Of a DNA stretch of 64,000 bases, positions 56,701 to 64,000 are shown piece by piece. The DNA lies in the NCBI GenBank assembly GCA_033980235.1, contig CM067076.1, forward strand, positions 30,790,968 through 30,854,967, given 5' to 3'. Position 1 is the stretch's first letter. Every line of letters begins with the position of its first letter. The notes under the pieces were generated by a model. It saw only the letters and a list, made by a program, of their open reading frames with translations, did not search any database and had not been told where the DNA came from. The stretch is from Diadema setosum (taxonomy: Eukaryota; Echinodermata; Echinoidea; Diadematoida; Diadematidae). The translations under genes and the position numbers were made by a program.

Positions 56701-56824
56701 ATGGTGGATGCACATACTTTCTCCTCCTGTTTGTCTCCACAGACATCTTCCGGGCCCTCTCCCTCGCAGCGACCTGGCGGGCATGCTCCACCCCAACATC
56801 CTTCATCCGACTCTGCTCCAGAAG
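41572..56824 (-). CDS. CEP126: CEP126 homologue, eight coding exons, 5' end unresolved
   Basis: Coding exons in transcript order: 56824-56718, 56105-55948, 54368-54288, 52405-50336, 48479-48342, 46493-46419, 45150-45080 and 41700-41572. All junctions are GT-AG, the phases agree throughout, and the sum is 942 codons plus stop. Landmarks match vertebrate CEP126 (about 1100 residues) in order. First, a basic coiled helix RARKMSVETNRRRK continuing across the splice into ALESKKKLEAQREAKRRQEV. Next a SSVDSLEE motif, then GILKKHKPDN followed about 20 residues later by AAIMKDSLDMGKQNG and KKGVRW. Finally LSIEEAKIMESLDRLNARLK, near the end of the human protein. The middle is long, Ser/Gln/Asn-rich and probably disordered. 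Human CEP126 sits at the centrosome, pericentriolar satellites and ciliary base and supports dynactin-dependent microtubule organisation and cilium formation; the same role here is inferred. The initiator ATG must lie upstream of 56824. Convergent with FAM228. Confidence 0.85.
41798..41942. mobile_element. GGGCCC-ended MITE, copy 3, in CEP126 last intron
   Basis: It begins GGGGGCACTTTATGAAGC and contains GCCAATCAAATGCAAAGATT CCAGTAGCTTAT, which is the reverse complement of the interior of copy 1 at 17957. The right end has degenerated into poly(A) and poly(C). Confidence 0.6.
42325..42552. mobile_element. TCGCGAAAA-type MITE, copy 5
   Basis: It starts TACTGTATACGCCATATATT and ends GTTGGCGTATGCAGTG, with CAATTTCGCGAGTGG and ATTTTCGTGTAAT inside. 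The ends are closest to copy 3 at 35075. Confidence 0.65.
42900..43597. mobile_element. TGTGACC-ended element, copy A (about 0.7 kb)
   Basis: Inverted ends TGTGACCCTGCACCCC and the complement of TGATGCGCGGTCACA, flanked by TA on both sides. The interior matches 53232-53926 throughout, including CGCCAGACATGGATTTTTAG and AAGCTTTAAAATGATGTATA. There is no transposase; it is probably a non-autonomous Tc1/mariner-like element, judged from the TA flanks. Confidence 0.75.
45080..45150 (-). CDS. CEP126: CEP126 small penultimate exon
   Basis: 71 bases, acceptor TCTGTGTAG, donor TAT/GTAAGT. It encodes VTAEMNGSFTPLYPVMQPRP PVY, and its entry phase (two bases) fits the previous donor. No similarity to vertebrates is recalled, so it may be lineage-specific. 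Confidence 0.7.
45311..45410. repeat. TTTC and TATC microsatellite
   Basis: TTTC units followed by imperfect TATC/TATT units over about 100 bases. Confidence 0.85.
46419..46493 (-). CDS. CEP126: CEP126 exon with C-terminal conserved helix
   Basis: 75 bases, acceptor TTCTTCCAG, donor AAGA/GTAAGT. It encodes NPSALSIEEAKIMESLDRLN ARLK, which aligns with the LS-EE-KI-ESL--L helix near the end of human CEP126. Read through without splicing it would stop after two codons; the perfect donor and the downstream exons in phase favour splicing. Confidence 0.85.
46705..47641. mobile_element. AAGTCGA-type element, 937 bp copy
   Basis: Inverted ends TACAGTTAAACTCGCCTAAG and CTTATGCAAGTTTAACTGTA. Both subterminal regions repeat (C/G)TAAGTCGA. 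The 600 bp interior is CpG-rich and carries a 19-codon ATG frame at 47223 (MDEAAEFSKRKVGGKLRAR) ending at a GTAAAT donor-like site, but no transposase. It lies in a CEP126 intron. Confidence 0.7.
47895..48230. mobile_element. TACCCCGTTTATACT-ended MITE
   Basis: The left end TACCCCGTTTATACTGCGAG CGGGTTTTCGAGCC is inverted at the right end (GGTTTCAGAACCCGCTTTTT, then AGTATAAATGGGGTGTA). The interior is unusually GC-rich for this locus, with repeated ACCCG/CGGGT words. It ends about 110 bases before the CEP126 exon at 48342. Confidence 0.7.
48342..48479 (-). CDS. CEP126: CEP126 exon with Gln-rich helix
   Basis: 138 bases, acceptor GGCCCTGCAG, donor AAAG/GTGAGG, phase 1 to phase 1. It encodes TESLLAFQQAEQMVQQNAEE and ends YTHLEQK. 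Confidence 0.85.
48734..49848. repeat. 1.1 kb palindrome in a CEP126 intron
   Basis: The left arm (48734 to about 49340) reappears inverted as the right arm (about 49345 to 49848). Examples are CCCCAAAGTGCTCTCATGTC at 48836 with its complement at 49715-49734, and GAACAGAAAGGGACTAT at 49476 with its complement at 49226-49242. Divergence between arms is moderate, with small indels. It could be a foldback transposon or an inverted duplication. A MITE sits inside the left arm only. Confidence 0.85.
49101..49179. mobile_element. TTAA-flanked MITE nested in the palindrome
   Basis: About 80 bp with inverted ends CCCGTTGAGGACG and CGTCCTCAATGGG and an internal CGAGTATACTCG palindrome. TTAA lies on both sides. 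The opposite palindrome arm has one TTAA at the same place (near 49536) and no insert, so the TTAA duplication is directly visible. TTAA with CCC-starting ends is the hallmark of piggyBac-type elements. Confidence 0.85.
50336..52405 (-). CDS. CEP126: CEP126 large central exon
   Basis: 2070 bases, acceptor GCACAACAG, donor GATG/GTGAGC. It encodes YASGTPSLDDVLQMVGTPSS, then a Ser/Gln/Asn-rich region with a glutamine run (IVEQQQQLLAQQQ), the SSVDSLEE motif, and the GILKK...AAIMKDSLDMGKQNG...GVRW cluster about 420-460 codons in. The last part is Pro/Arg-rich. A single large central exon is also a feature of vertebrate CEP126. Confidence 0.92.
52582..52620. repeat. (AAAAC)n microsatellite
   Basis: About eight AAAAC units in a CEP126 intron, the same motif as at 41031-41122. 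Confidence 0.85.
53232..53926. mobile_element. TGTGACC-ended element, copy B
   Basis: Inverted ends TGTGACCCTGCATCACAAAA and the complement of TTTTGTGATGCACGGTCACA, flanked by TA. It is similar along its whole length to 42900-43597, in the same orientation. It lies in the CEP126 intron between 52405 and 54288. Confidence 0.8.
54288..54368 (-). CDS. CEP126: CEP126 small exon
   Basis: 81 bases, acceptor CTGTTGTAG, donor TCAA/GTACGT, phase 1 to phase 1. It encodes PAYPGAPLQEGILMARGYRL and DSPRSS. It is supported by phase match on both sides more than by similarity. Confidence 0.75.
55948..56105 (-). CDS. CEP126: CEP126 exon, basic coiled coil
   Basis: 158 bases, acceptor TTGCCGACAG, donor ACAG/GTAGGA. 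It encodes ALESKKKLEAQREAKRRQEV, then RFQRLNKGSARKYGDYNNT, continuing the N-terminal helix and ending where human CEP126 has its EKFQRA segment. Confidence 0.88.
56411..56591. mobile_element. GGGCCC-ended MITE, copy 4 (diverged)
   Basis: Ends GGGGGGTGTTTCATAAAGCT and AGCTTCATGAAATTGGCTC; inverted blocks GCTGTTCTT and AAGAACAGC follow. It lies between CEP126 exons 56824 and 56105. Confidence 0.6.
56718..56824 (-). CDS. CEP126: CEP126 exon with conserved N-terminal coiled coil
   Basis: Acceptor AAATTTCAG, phase 0, then LLEQSRMKDVGVEHARQVAA and RERARKMSVETNRRR; donor AA/GTATGTG after two bases of a Lys codon. The NRRRK junction is the most recognisable part of the family. Confidence 0.88.
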
Positions 56825-58060
56825 CTGAAATTTGGCGCTGTTCGTTTGCAATAGTGCCAATCAAGGAAACCTTGTGTAGTAAAATATGCAAGCTCTCTCT
56901 CTCTCTCTCTCAAAAAAAAAAATAAACAAAGAACAAATACCCAAAATACTTGCTAAATTGTAAATAATGCGCACACCTGTGTGCATTCAACGATACTGAC
57001 GACTGTAGATTACAAATGCACATTGGAAAAGCATTAAGCATTTCACACACATCGCCAATAATAGAGGGTAGGAGTGTTGGTTTTAAAACGCGGTGCAACT
57101 GAGCGCGTTAAAATAACACTCATTAGCTTCGAAGCAGTTATTCGCTTGGAGTGCAAATCGCATTTTCAATACACACTTGTGAATTCAGATTATTTTTTTT
57201 ACATAGACAATAATGGGGTCTATGAGTAAAATTTCAGGCAAACTGTGAGAATGAGATACTGGTACTAAAAATGTTGCCTCTTCCTTGGCCTTGCCCTCAT
57301 CCATACATCTACATGCATGCCTCATCACCAATCACTACAGTCTCACAGCTCAAACAGACAAGTTTCTGGAGCTATCGTTAAATTTAAATCCTGTTCAACT
57401 ACCGGTAAAGACACCATCGACTTCAGAGGTAGAATTCTACCACATATCTGCCCACAGTCAAGTGACTTTTCTAACGTTAGACTCTATGACAATGTCAGTG
57501 CCACTGACAGTTTGTGCTCGTAAGAGTCGTAGCGAACCACGTACATGCATCGCGCATCGTCTCTCTCCATAATATTGGTATTGCATGACATTGAACTAAC
57601 GTGCGTGAAATTTATGTGAAAAGGATACGAGTAATTTCCTTGGGCTGTGCCTGTCAACATCCCTCTGGCGATTCAAGGATAATATTTGACAGTTCCAGCA
57701 GACGTCACATATTGCACAGATTTTTCCGAACGTGAAAGTCCGTTGTACGCAAAAGGCAATCACTGCAGATGAAAGCTACTGAGGAATTGCCGGAATCGCT
57801 CATCTACTCGAGCTTGTCACTGCGTCGTCCATGTTGACTGTTTCCACAACTATGTTATGCAAATGAGGTGACGTAGTATTTTTCTTACGAGATTGCACAG
57901 CGCCATCAGCGACTAAGGATCAAGCACGGTCATCCTGCATAACGTTACGTTTTGGTGCACGTTTACAGCGTTTGATCAGCGCGTTTTTATCGAGGATTTC
58001 GTCAGAAGGAATAAACAATTTTGCCTTCTTGTGCATGTTATTGATAGACAAGTATCTAAA
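56825..58060 (-). promoter_or_regulatory. Probable 5' region of CEP126
   Basis: The first coding exon and promoter of CEP126 should be here or further right. Two minus-strand ATGs merit a look. One at about 57291 reads MDEGKAKEEATFLVP and reaches a phase-0 GTATCT. The other at 57832 reads MDDAVTSS in a CpG-bearing stretch. Neither gives a decisive donor, so the start is left open. Confidence 0.35.
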
Positions 58061-58062
58061 AA

Positions 58063-58149
58063 CCCGCTGAGGAGAGTCCCGAGTATACTCGGGCAGGTGT
58101 CTTTGGGAAATGTGTGTTGTAGCAAAATCAGACCGTCCTCAACGGGTTA
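58063..58149. mobile_element. Second copy of the TTAA MITE
   Basis: Starts CCCGCTGAGGAGAGTCCCGA and ends CCGTCCTCAACGGG followed by TTAA; the central CGAGTATACTCG is the same as in 49101-49179. The left flank (AAAA) does not keep TTAA, so that side has mutated. Confidence 0.8.
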
Positions 58150-59716
58150 ACAAACGGAAATGTCGGAGAAAGTCTGTCGAATGTCACTCTGAGGAAATCC
58201 CACCAAAGAGGCCCATGGTGCAGGGAAAACTGTTGGAAAGTGAGAGGTTTTGGTATCGGTTTCGGAGCTTTTAATCGCTGCAATTTGTTTTGTTGTTGTT
58301 GTTGTTATTATTATTATTGTCTTCTCCTGTAGACTCCAATATTGTTTCTGGATCCATTTAAGATATTGCGTCAACCGCGTATGGTACATAAGATGTTCGA
58401 TACAGACTGAAATGGAGAAAAAATATGTAGGCAACATAAAACAAACTTCTCAAATTAAACACAAATTTTCTTTCCTTTTACAAGACACATTTTTGCAGTC
58501 GTTAATAATAGATCGTATCATAACTTGACATGAGACTGTTTGAGGTAATTATCTTGCACTTTTCCAACTTGATATTTTTCAATTAATATAATTGTATCAA
58601 TTAAAAAAAAAAACACCATAACGATACATGATGGCTTTTGATTGTATTTCTGCATAAATTTCTTTCGTGCTTTTTAGGGGATATCTCATTATACTCTTTT
58701 TTTTTTGTTTATCTGATGTCTGCATATCAAGCTCTGCCTTATATTCTATGAATTCATCAATTATTTTGGATATAATCTTTATTTCTCTGCTTTTTATATT
58801 GCGCTGCAATTCTGCATTATGTTGAAAAATATAACAATACGATTCATATCTAACAATATTGTTTTTATTATGTTTTAATGTATAGGCCCTACCTATAATT
58901 CCATTGTTCTTGCCCATCACATCACATGCAAAAGTAATGTTTGATCCTGTCAAATTTCTTGAATAATGGCATAATATATCTTTATACCTCATAATATGCT
59001 CAAGACTTAATTGGCATTAAGGCCGATAGCCAGGAGTCACCGGCAATTTTGAGTGTGTTCATTGTTTTTATGTGTCCCCCCCCCCCCCCCCTTCAACTAG
59101 AATAGGGGAGAATTTACTCGCGGTACATTACTTGATAAATATAATTTCAGCTATACCCTGCGGCAACCCTGGTTGCCTGACTGAGGCTAGTTTTTATGAG
59201 TAAATTTGGCCTAACTATTCGTTTCCTTACAGTATCACTTTGTTTTTTTCCAGGTCATGGAATTCCATTGTCGGGCCACCAAAAACGAAGTTTGACAATC
59301 ATGATGTTCCGAACTGAGAGAAAAAAAAAAAAATTAGTGTGAAGCCTTGCCCCAGATACGTAACCTTATGGCCCATCTGTTCATGTTATATTATCACTCT
59401 AGCTAAACTATACCTCGCTTGAAAATGAAAATGAAAATACACTCGGATGTAAAACGAGGATAAAATTCATTTAAACACTTACGGAAGATGACTTTTGCTG
59501 AAATATATTCAGGATCTGGGATGACGCAGGCCCAATACATGCCTTCCATTTTCTCACACCAATATTAGAAATATCATTTCTACTTCCCACGTGTTTCATC
59601 AATAGATTTGCACACCCATTTTAATCTTCTAATAGTTAACATAACATGTAACCTGCAGGCTGTATAGATTTTGTTTGCGCCCGATCGTTTACGTCTACTC
59701 GAGAATCCCGTAAAAC
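58150..59716. other. Intergenic, AT-rich
   Basis: No recognised gene. A GTT/ATT repeat lies near 58290-58316 and a poly(C) run at about 59077-59090. A minus-strand 131-codon frame at 58992-58597 is Lys/Ile-rich and has no known motif; it may be chance. Confidence 0.4.
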
Positions 59717-59720
59717 TTAA

Positions 59721-60282
59721 AGGACAAGTTCACCTTCATAAACATAAGGATTGAGAGAATACAACAATATTATTAGAACACATCAGTGAAAATTTGAGGA
59801 AAATTGGACAATCGATGCAAAAGTTACGAATTTTAAAAATGTTTGTGTTGGAACCTCTGGATGAGGAGACTATTAAGGCTTGTGATGTCATATGAGTACA
59901 ACAGTATAAAGAAAATGTAAAGAAAATTCAACATTTTTTCACTTTTTTCGCATAATAAAAGAGCACTTGACTCGCCTCTTTCTAAAGGCAATGGGATTAA
60001 TATTACCCATAACATACTATGTCAGTAACGAGTCAAGGGAATGTGTACTTTTTTCAAAAGATGAAATTTTGTGAAATTCTCTTTATATTTTCGTTATATT
60101 GTTGTACGCATGCGACATCATACACTGCAGTAGTCTTCTCATTCAGCGGTGACTGCACAAAAACTTCAGAAATTCATAACTTTTGAACGGATTGTCCGAT
60201 TTTCCTCAAACTTTCAATGATGTGTTCTACTAATATTGCTACATTCTCTCAATCCTTATGTTAATGAAGGTGAACTTGTCCT
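59721..60282. mobile_element. 562 bp TTAA-flanked MITE with AGGACAAG ends
   Basis: Left AGGACAAGTTCACCTTCATA and right TTAATGAAGGTGAACTTGTC CT are inverted, and the similarity runs on for about 110 bases at each end (for example GGATTGAGAGAAT against ATTCTCTCAATCC). TTAA stands at 59717-59720 and 60283-60286. No coding capacity. Confidence 0.85.
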
Positions 60283-60286
60283 TTAA

Positions 60287-62003
60287 CAATCTTATGATTT
60301 TCAGACTCTCTCTCTATATATATTTTCTTAACATTGTGTCATTATCACGAAGAAACAAATTATTCACGATCAATACTTTCTTCCTCTATATTTTCTAGAC
60401 TGTTCGAGGGTTCTCTTTAACTTTAAAACAGGTAATGTAGTTTGATGATTATGTCAAATTTAGTATAGCGTGTTTGTAAGTTAATGTGAATATCTTCGCC
60501 ATGATTGCAGGATCTTGTTTTTGTTTTCCTTCGTTTTTTTTTTTTATGTGTGTTATGATGATAATGTGATTTAAGTGGTGTGGGGTTGTGAGTTTCATTT
60601 TTGCTATTGTCTTTGAAGCTCTTCGAGCACTGGAGATGGTTTGTTCTGCGAATTACGGCAGACATATTGAATCCTGTAACGAGCACTCCTTCACTACCAT
60701 CATCAACTGTTACACTATATCAATAATCAGAGGATTGTCACTGATTGAACGGAGTCAGAAGATGAAAACTGATTATACAGCTGCACAAGATAAACGTAGA
60801 ATTCAGTACTCGTGCTGGAGATAATGAGTAGATGGAGATATAAAGATACTAAACGATCTCTTTATAGCAATATTCAAAATAGCGGCTATAAGTGATATCA
60901 TTACAAAGAGTTAAAACTGTTTAACCTCGAATGAATATAATCTGTCTTTCTGTTATTAAAAATAATTGTTGAAGTGGTATATTCCAGAAATATTACTTTT
61001 TTAATTTGACTTTATGTCGGTTTTTCATTCGATATCTTTTTTTTTTCTTGTCATTCTCCCCTCTCTCTTTCATTTCTTTCGTCCTTTCCCCTCTTTCCTC
61101 CAGTCTCTTTCTCTCTCATCTTCTCATTACAGCTGACTATCAATCATCCCAAATGTAACAATAAATGCCTGATCAAATTCACCATTCACAGGCAAATCTA
61201 AACCAAAATTTGACTGATGTTGTGCAATGGGCGGAACGATTTCACTGTCACATGTATATGTCATTAAACAAAAAGAAATGTAACAACAAAACACCAGACA
61301 GGCATCTTGAAATATCAAAAGTTTTGACATGATTTTATATGTTAAATATTCTGACACCTAACAGATTTTTTTTTAAACAGTCTGGTTTAAATATTGCACA
61401 GTACAGAGACTAAAGCACTATCTAACGTCCATATAATTCGACAGAATTGTGAGATAAATGGTGAAATAGATTATGATTATAATTGAGCATGAAGAAGGTA
61501 CACAACTTCCTGTTTTGGGAATCTTCTATAGTCATTACAAAAATGTTATCGACATAAGGGAAACAGGGCAGCTACGTTGTGCTATGCATCATCGATTAAA
61601 GAAGTAAGTTTTCAAGAAGCGTTTTGTACCTGGAATCTTGACTATCATGAAATGTCTCCCGTCGTCTTTTCATTCGAAACTAGATTGAGCTGGATAGCAT
61701 TTTTCTTCCTCCAGAAGTTTTGCTATTATGCGACAACCCAGTTATCCAGATTGCTACTGTACCCGTCACTTCTATATCAATATCACGCAAATTGAAAGGA
61801 ATGAAAAAGAAGTCAATGGAAATGCTAAAAGCAAGTTACTTTATACACTGTATAGGTACAGGAATCTGAAAGAAAAAAAATGACGCGAAAAGGCAACTAC
61901 GAAAAATAGACATATTCGAATCTTGTATGTATAATGCTAGCCATCACAAACAGCACTGGTTTGGAAAGATGAATACGTTAAATATTCATAAATAGAGCCT
62001 TTT

Positions 62004-62047
<44 letters not shown>

Positions 62048-62422
62048 GCAAGAGAAACGAAAACTGAGAGAAAAGCAGCTAGTATCATCTGGTATGAATG
62101 ATGAACGCGAAGTGGCGGATATTCAAAAATGGAGCATCCATTTGGATTGCGAGATAAGTTAGGAAACAAGTTTGACATTGCGTGCAAACAAATAGCTAGC
62201 ATTGACAGAAAGATGTATATCATTTAGACCATGGATGCTGATGAGAACGTGCTCCTGTTTCGACATGTTTGATAGGGTACATTCATACCATCGTCGACAT
62301 ACCGTAAGTACATATAAGAGGCAATGGCAGGTGGCACGTTTGTTTAAAACCAGAGTAATATCAGGAAACTGCGAAGTGAATTTTTAGCAGCGGTGAATCT
62401 ATATAGTGTGACATCTCTTCCG
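60287..62422. other. Intergenic sequence upstream of the receptor gene
   Basis: AT-rich, with a pyrimidine-rich tract at about 61040-61125 and a (GA)n tract at 62008-62038. No other gene seen. Confidence 0.5.
62008..62038. repeat. (GA)n microsatellite
   Basis: About 15 GA units 390 bases upstream of the receptor start codon. Confidence 0.9.
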
Positions 62423-63436
62423 ATGGATTTTAGTAATCTTATGATGCTGAATATAAGCGCATCGAGTAACGGACGTGAGTTCCAGGCATGGCATACAGTA
62501 TCAATCTTGTCGATGATCAATGTTGTACTGACTCTTCCTCCAAACATTATCCTCCTCATCTTGTTGTCAAGGCAACGAATGATCGAGGATGCGACCAGAT
62601 GGTTGCACAAAATGTTTATCTGGAGCAATGTGATTCTCAATATGGAATTTTCTTTGTGGTCAGTGTTCTGGTATGAATCGCAGCAGGGAGAGACAATGTG
62701 CCGAATTACAAACACACTGTTTCCACTGGCTCACTATTGCTCGTTTATTTCCACAATGTTTTGCCTTTGTCTGATAAACGTCGACAAGTATACACAAGTC
62801 GCGTATCCTCTTCGCTATCCAAGCATGATATCTCGCTCGAAGATGAGAAAGACTTACGGAATCATGTGTATTATCTGGCTACCTTTCTGCATCATTCAAC
62901 TGCCGTGGCCCAATCTGCATTTTTATTACTTCTTCTACGATCGATGTGTCGGTGCTCGTGTCTTCGATGATTTCCCAGTATGGATACCTATCTTCGAAAG
63001 ATCATGTCTCGGAGTGCCAGCTGTCTTCATCGGAGCCATCATGCTCGTTATCAACATCGCTCTTTTACGTATCGCTGGTCGCCACGCGCGTCGAATCGAT
63101 GTCATCCACGTGGCGTCCTCCTCATACGCGTTTGACGGAAATAGAGAAGGAAGCTTTATGAACGCTCAGCAGCGGAGGCAGCCTCGACAAATGCGCCTCG
63201 GACTGTCGACAAAGGGTATTCCAACTTTGCTGCTGCTCACCAGTTCTTTCTGGGTGTGCTGGGTCCTGTACGTATTTTATGATCTCCTGCCCGACCTCTT
63301 CGTGAAAGACTTGTCACTAGTACTGCATGGGAGGAATGAATGGATGGCTGCAACCTGTTTTCTACATCGTTTCAACAAAGGAAGCGAAGGAAATGCTGTT
63401 GAGTACCTTTCCATGTTCAGCGTAGACCTAAACTGA
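62423..63436 (+). pseudogene. Rhodopsin-class GPCR, shifted out of frame before TM7
   Basis: Apparently intronless. From ATG at 62423 the frame has 337 codons. TM1 is near residues 24-48 (LTLPPNIILLILLS). TM2 is near 60-82. TM3 starts with the disulphide Cys (ETMCRI) and ends in DKY, a variant of DRY, followed by YPLRYP. TM4 has Trp (IMCIIWLPFCI); extracellular loop 2 has a Cys (DRCVGA); TM5 has Pro (GVPAVFIGAIMLVINIALL); TM6 has SSFWVCWVLYVFY with the CW of CWxP but no Pro. After residue 298 the frame loses sense, while the +1 frame from 63321 to 63425 encodes NGWLQPVFYIVSTKEAKEML, an excellent TM7 with QPxxY in place of NPxxY plus helix 8. One extra base near 63310-63340 therefore separates TM6 from TM7. 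It may be a pseudogene, an allelic null or a sequence error. It resembles the lineage-expanded intronless receptors reported in sea urchins; the ligand is unknown. Confidence 0.8.
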
Positions 63437-64000
63437 TGTACATCTCGGCTCTTGTGAATGCAGCTGAGTATAATGTTACTAGAATACTAAATTATTTGTG
63501 ATTATTTCATACGCCCAAAGCAAGTCGCAAACCAGTGAGTTTCGTCTCATGAGCTTGCCGGTCTGAGGAGCATGCAGCTACAAGAGTAAAAATGGTAATG
63601 CGTTTTCCATTCGACGAGCTGAACAATGTTGCCTCTGGCAAATGACATGAAACGAAACAAACATAACGATTCAAAGGAAAGAATAATTCCACACCTTGAC
63701 ATCTCTTCGAATGTGGGTTTGTTGTGTAATAACATCTCGGCAAGTTCCATCATTTAATTTCCCTTTGATTTAAAAACAAAAACAAAAACAAACAAACCCG
63801 GCTCATTTCCAAGTTCGTCAATATTATTAATATGAGTTAAGTGTTTTTTTTTTTTGGTTTTTTTAACAACAACTTATCATGGAGGGCAATCACAATAAAT
63901 GCGAGTATGGAAATGAATAATAAAGATTAGTCGCCAATTGGAAAGACATGGCTTGCTCAGTCTACATCCTCTTCATATTCGGTTTCTATATATTATAGCT
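63437..64000. other. Downstream flank, no gene recognised
   Basis: Non-coding to the window edge; contains an AAAAAC-type tract at about 63770-63797 and a T-rich run at 63846-63864. Confidence 0.5.

Noticed and set aside
56257..56799. 180-codon minus-strand frame
   Set aside because: It overlaps the CEP126 exon in another frame and crosses a MITE and a poly(T) run.
58597..58992. 131-codon minus-strand frame, Lys/Ile-rich
   Set aside because: In AT-rich DNA of this length a few frames of this size are expected by chance; no motif or splice context supports it.
1..64000. CRISPR arrays, operons, bacterial-type genes, rRNA or tRNA genes
   Set aside because: The window is animal nuclear DNA with spliced genes; no regular spaced repeats, Shine-Dalgarno-type gene strings or tRNA-like cloverleaf sequences were noticed by eye. 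A covariance-model scan would be decisive for tRNAs.

Overview
This is a 64 kb stretch of animal genomic DNA, AT-rich and dominated by repeats. Consensus GT-AG introns, short exons, many MITE families, two LTR retrotransposon lineages and an apparently intronless rhodopsin-type receptor point to a marine invertebrate deuterostome. An echinoderm, probably a sea urchin, is my best guess; this is inferred from repeat style and gene content and no marker gene proves it.

Layout. (1) 1-2971: the 5' part of a Ty3/gypsy-class LTR retrotransposon on the minus strand (LTR, tRNA-Pro-like primer site, Gag with two zinc knuckles, start of an aspartic protease), running off the left edge. (2) 2972-15389: mostly non-coding. 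It holds a 1.8 kb element built from CCAGTTGA-type repeats between inverted ends, a 161 bp MITE, two related minus-strand minisatellite blocks that may be duplicated exons, and a GC-richer stretch next to the first FAM228 exon. (3) 15390-32600, plus strand: a complete six-exon FAM228 gene (346 codons plus stop). Intron 2 carries a complete BEL/Pao retrotransposon (18628-28030) in antisense orientation, with equal-length 1269 bp LTRs, a GAGGG target duplication and one uninterrupted 1899-codon Gag-Pol frame. (4) 32601-41571: convergent intergenic/3' UTR space with several MITEs and microsatellites. (5) 41572-56824, minus strand: eight exons of a CEP126 homologue (centrosome/cilium base protein), all in matching phase; only its extreme 5' coding exon is unresolved. 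Its introns hold a 1.1 kb palindrome with a nested TTAA-flanked MITE and at least five other elements. (6) 56825-62392: probable 5' region of CEP126, then intergenic DNA with a 562 bp TTAA-flanked MITE. (7) 62423-63436, plus strand: a rhodopsin-class GPCR open through TM6; its TM7 lies in another reading frame, so it is broken by a one-base shift or a sequence error.

The two ordinary cellular genes, FAM228 and CEP126, are convergent. CEP126 acts at the ciliary base; FAM228 function is not established. No operon or undescribed multi-gene system is evident. The most informative unusual features are the young BEL insertion, the palindrome that preserves the empty site of its nested MITE, the shifted TM7 of the receptor, and several MITE families whose ends and target duplications can be read directly.
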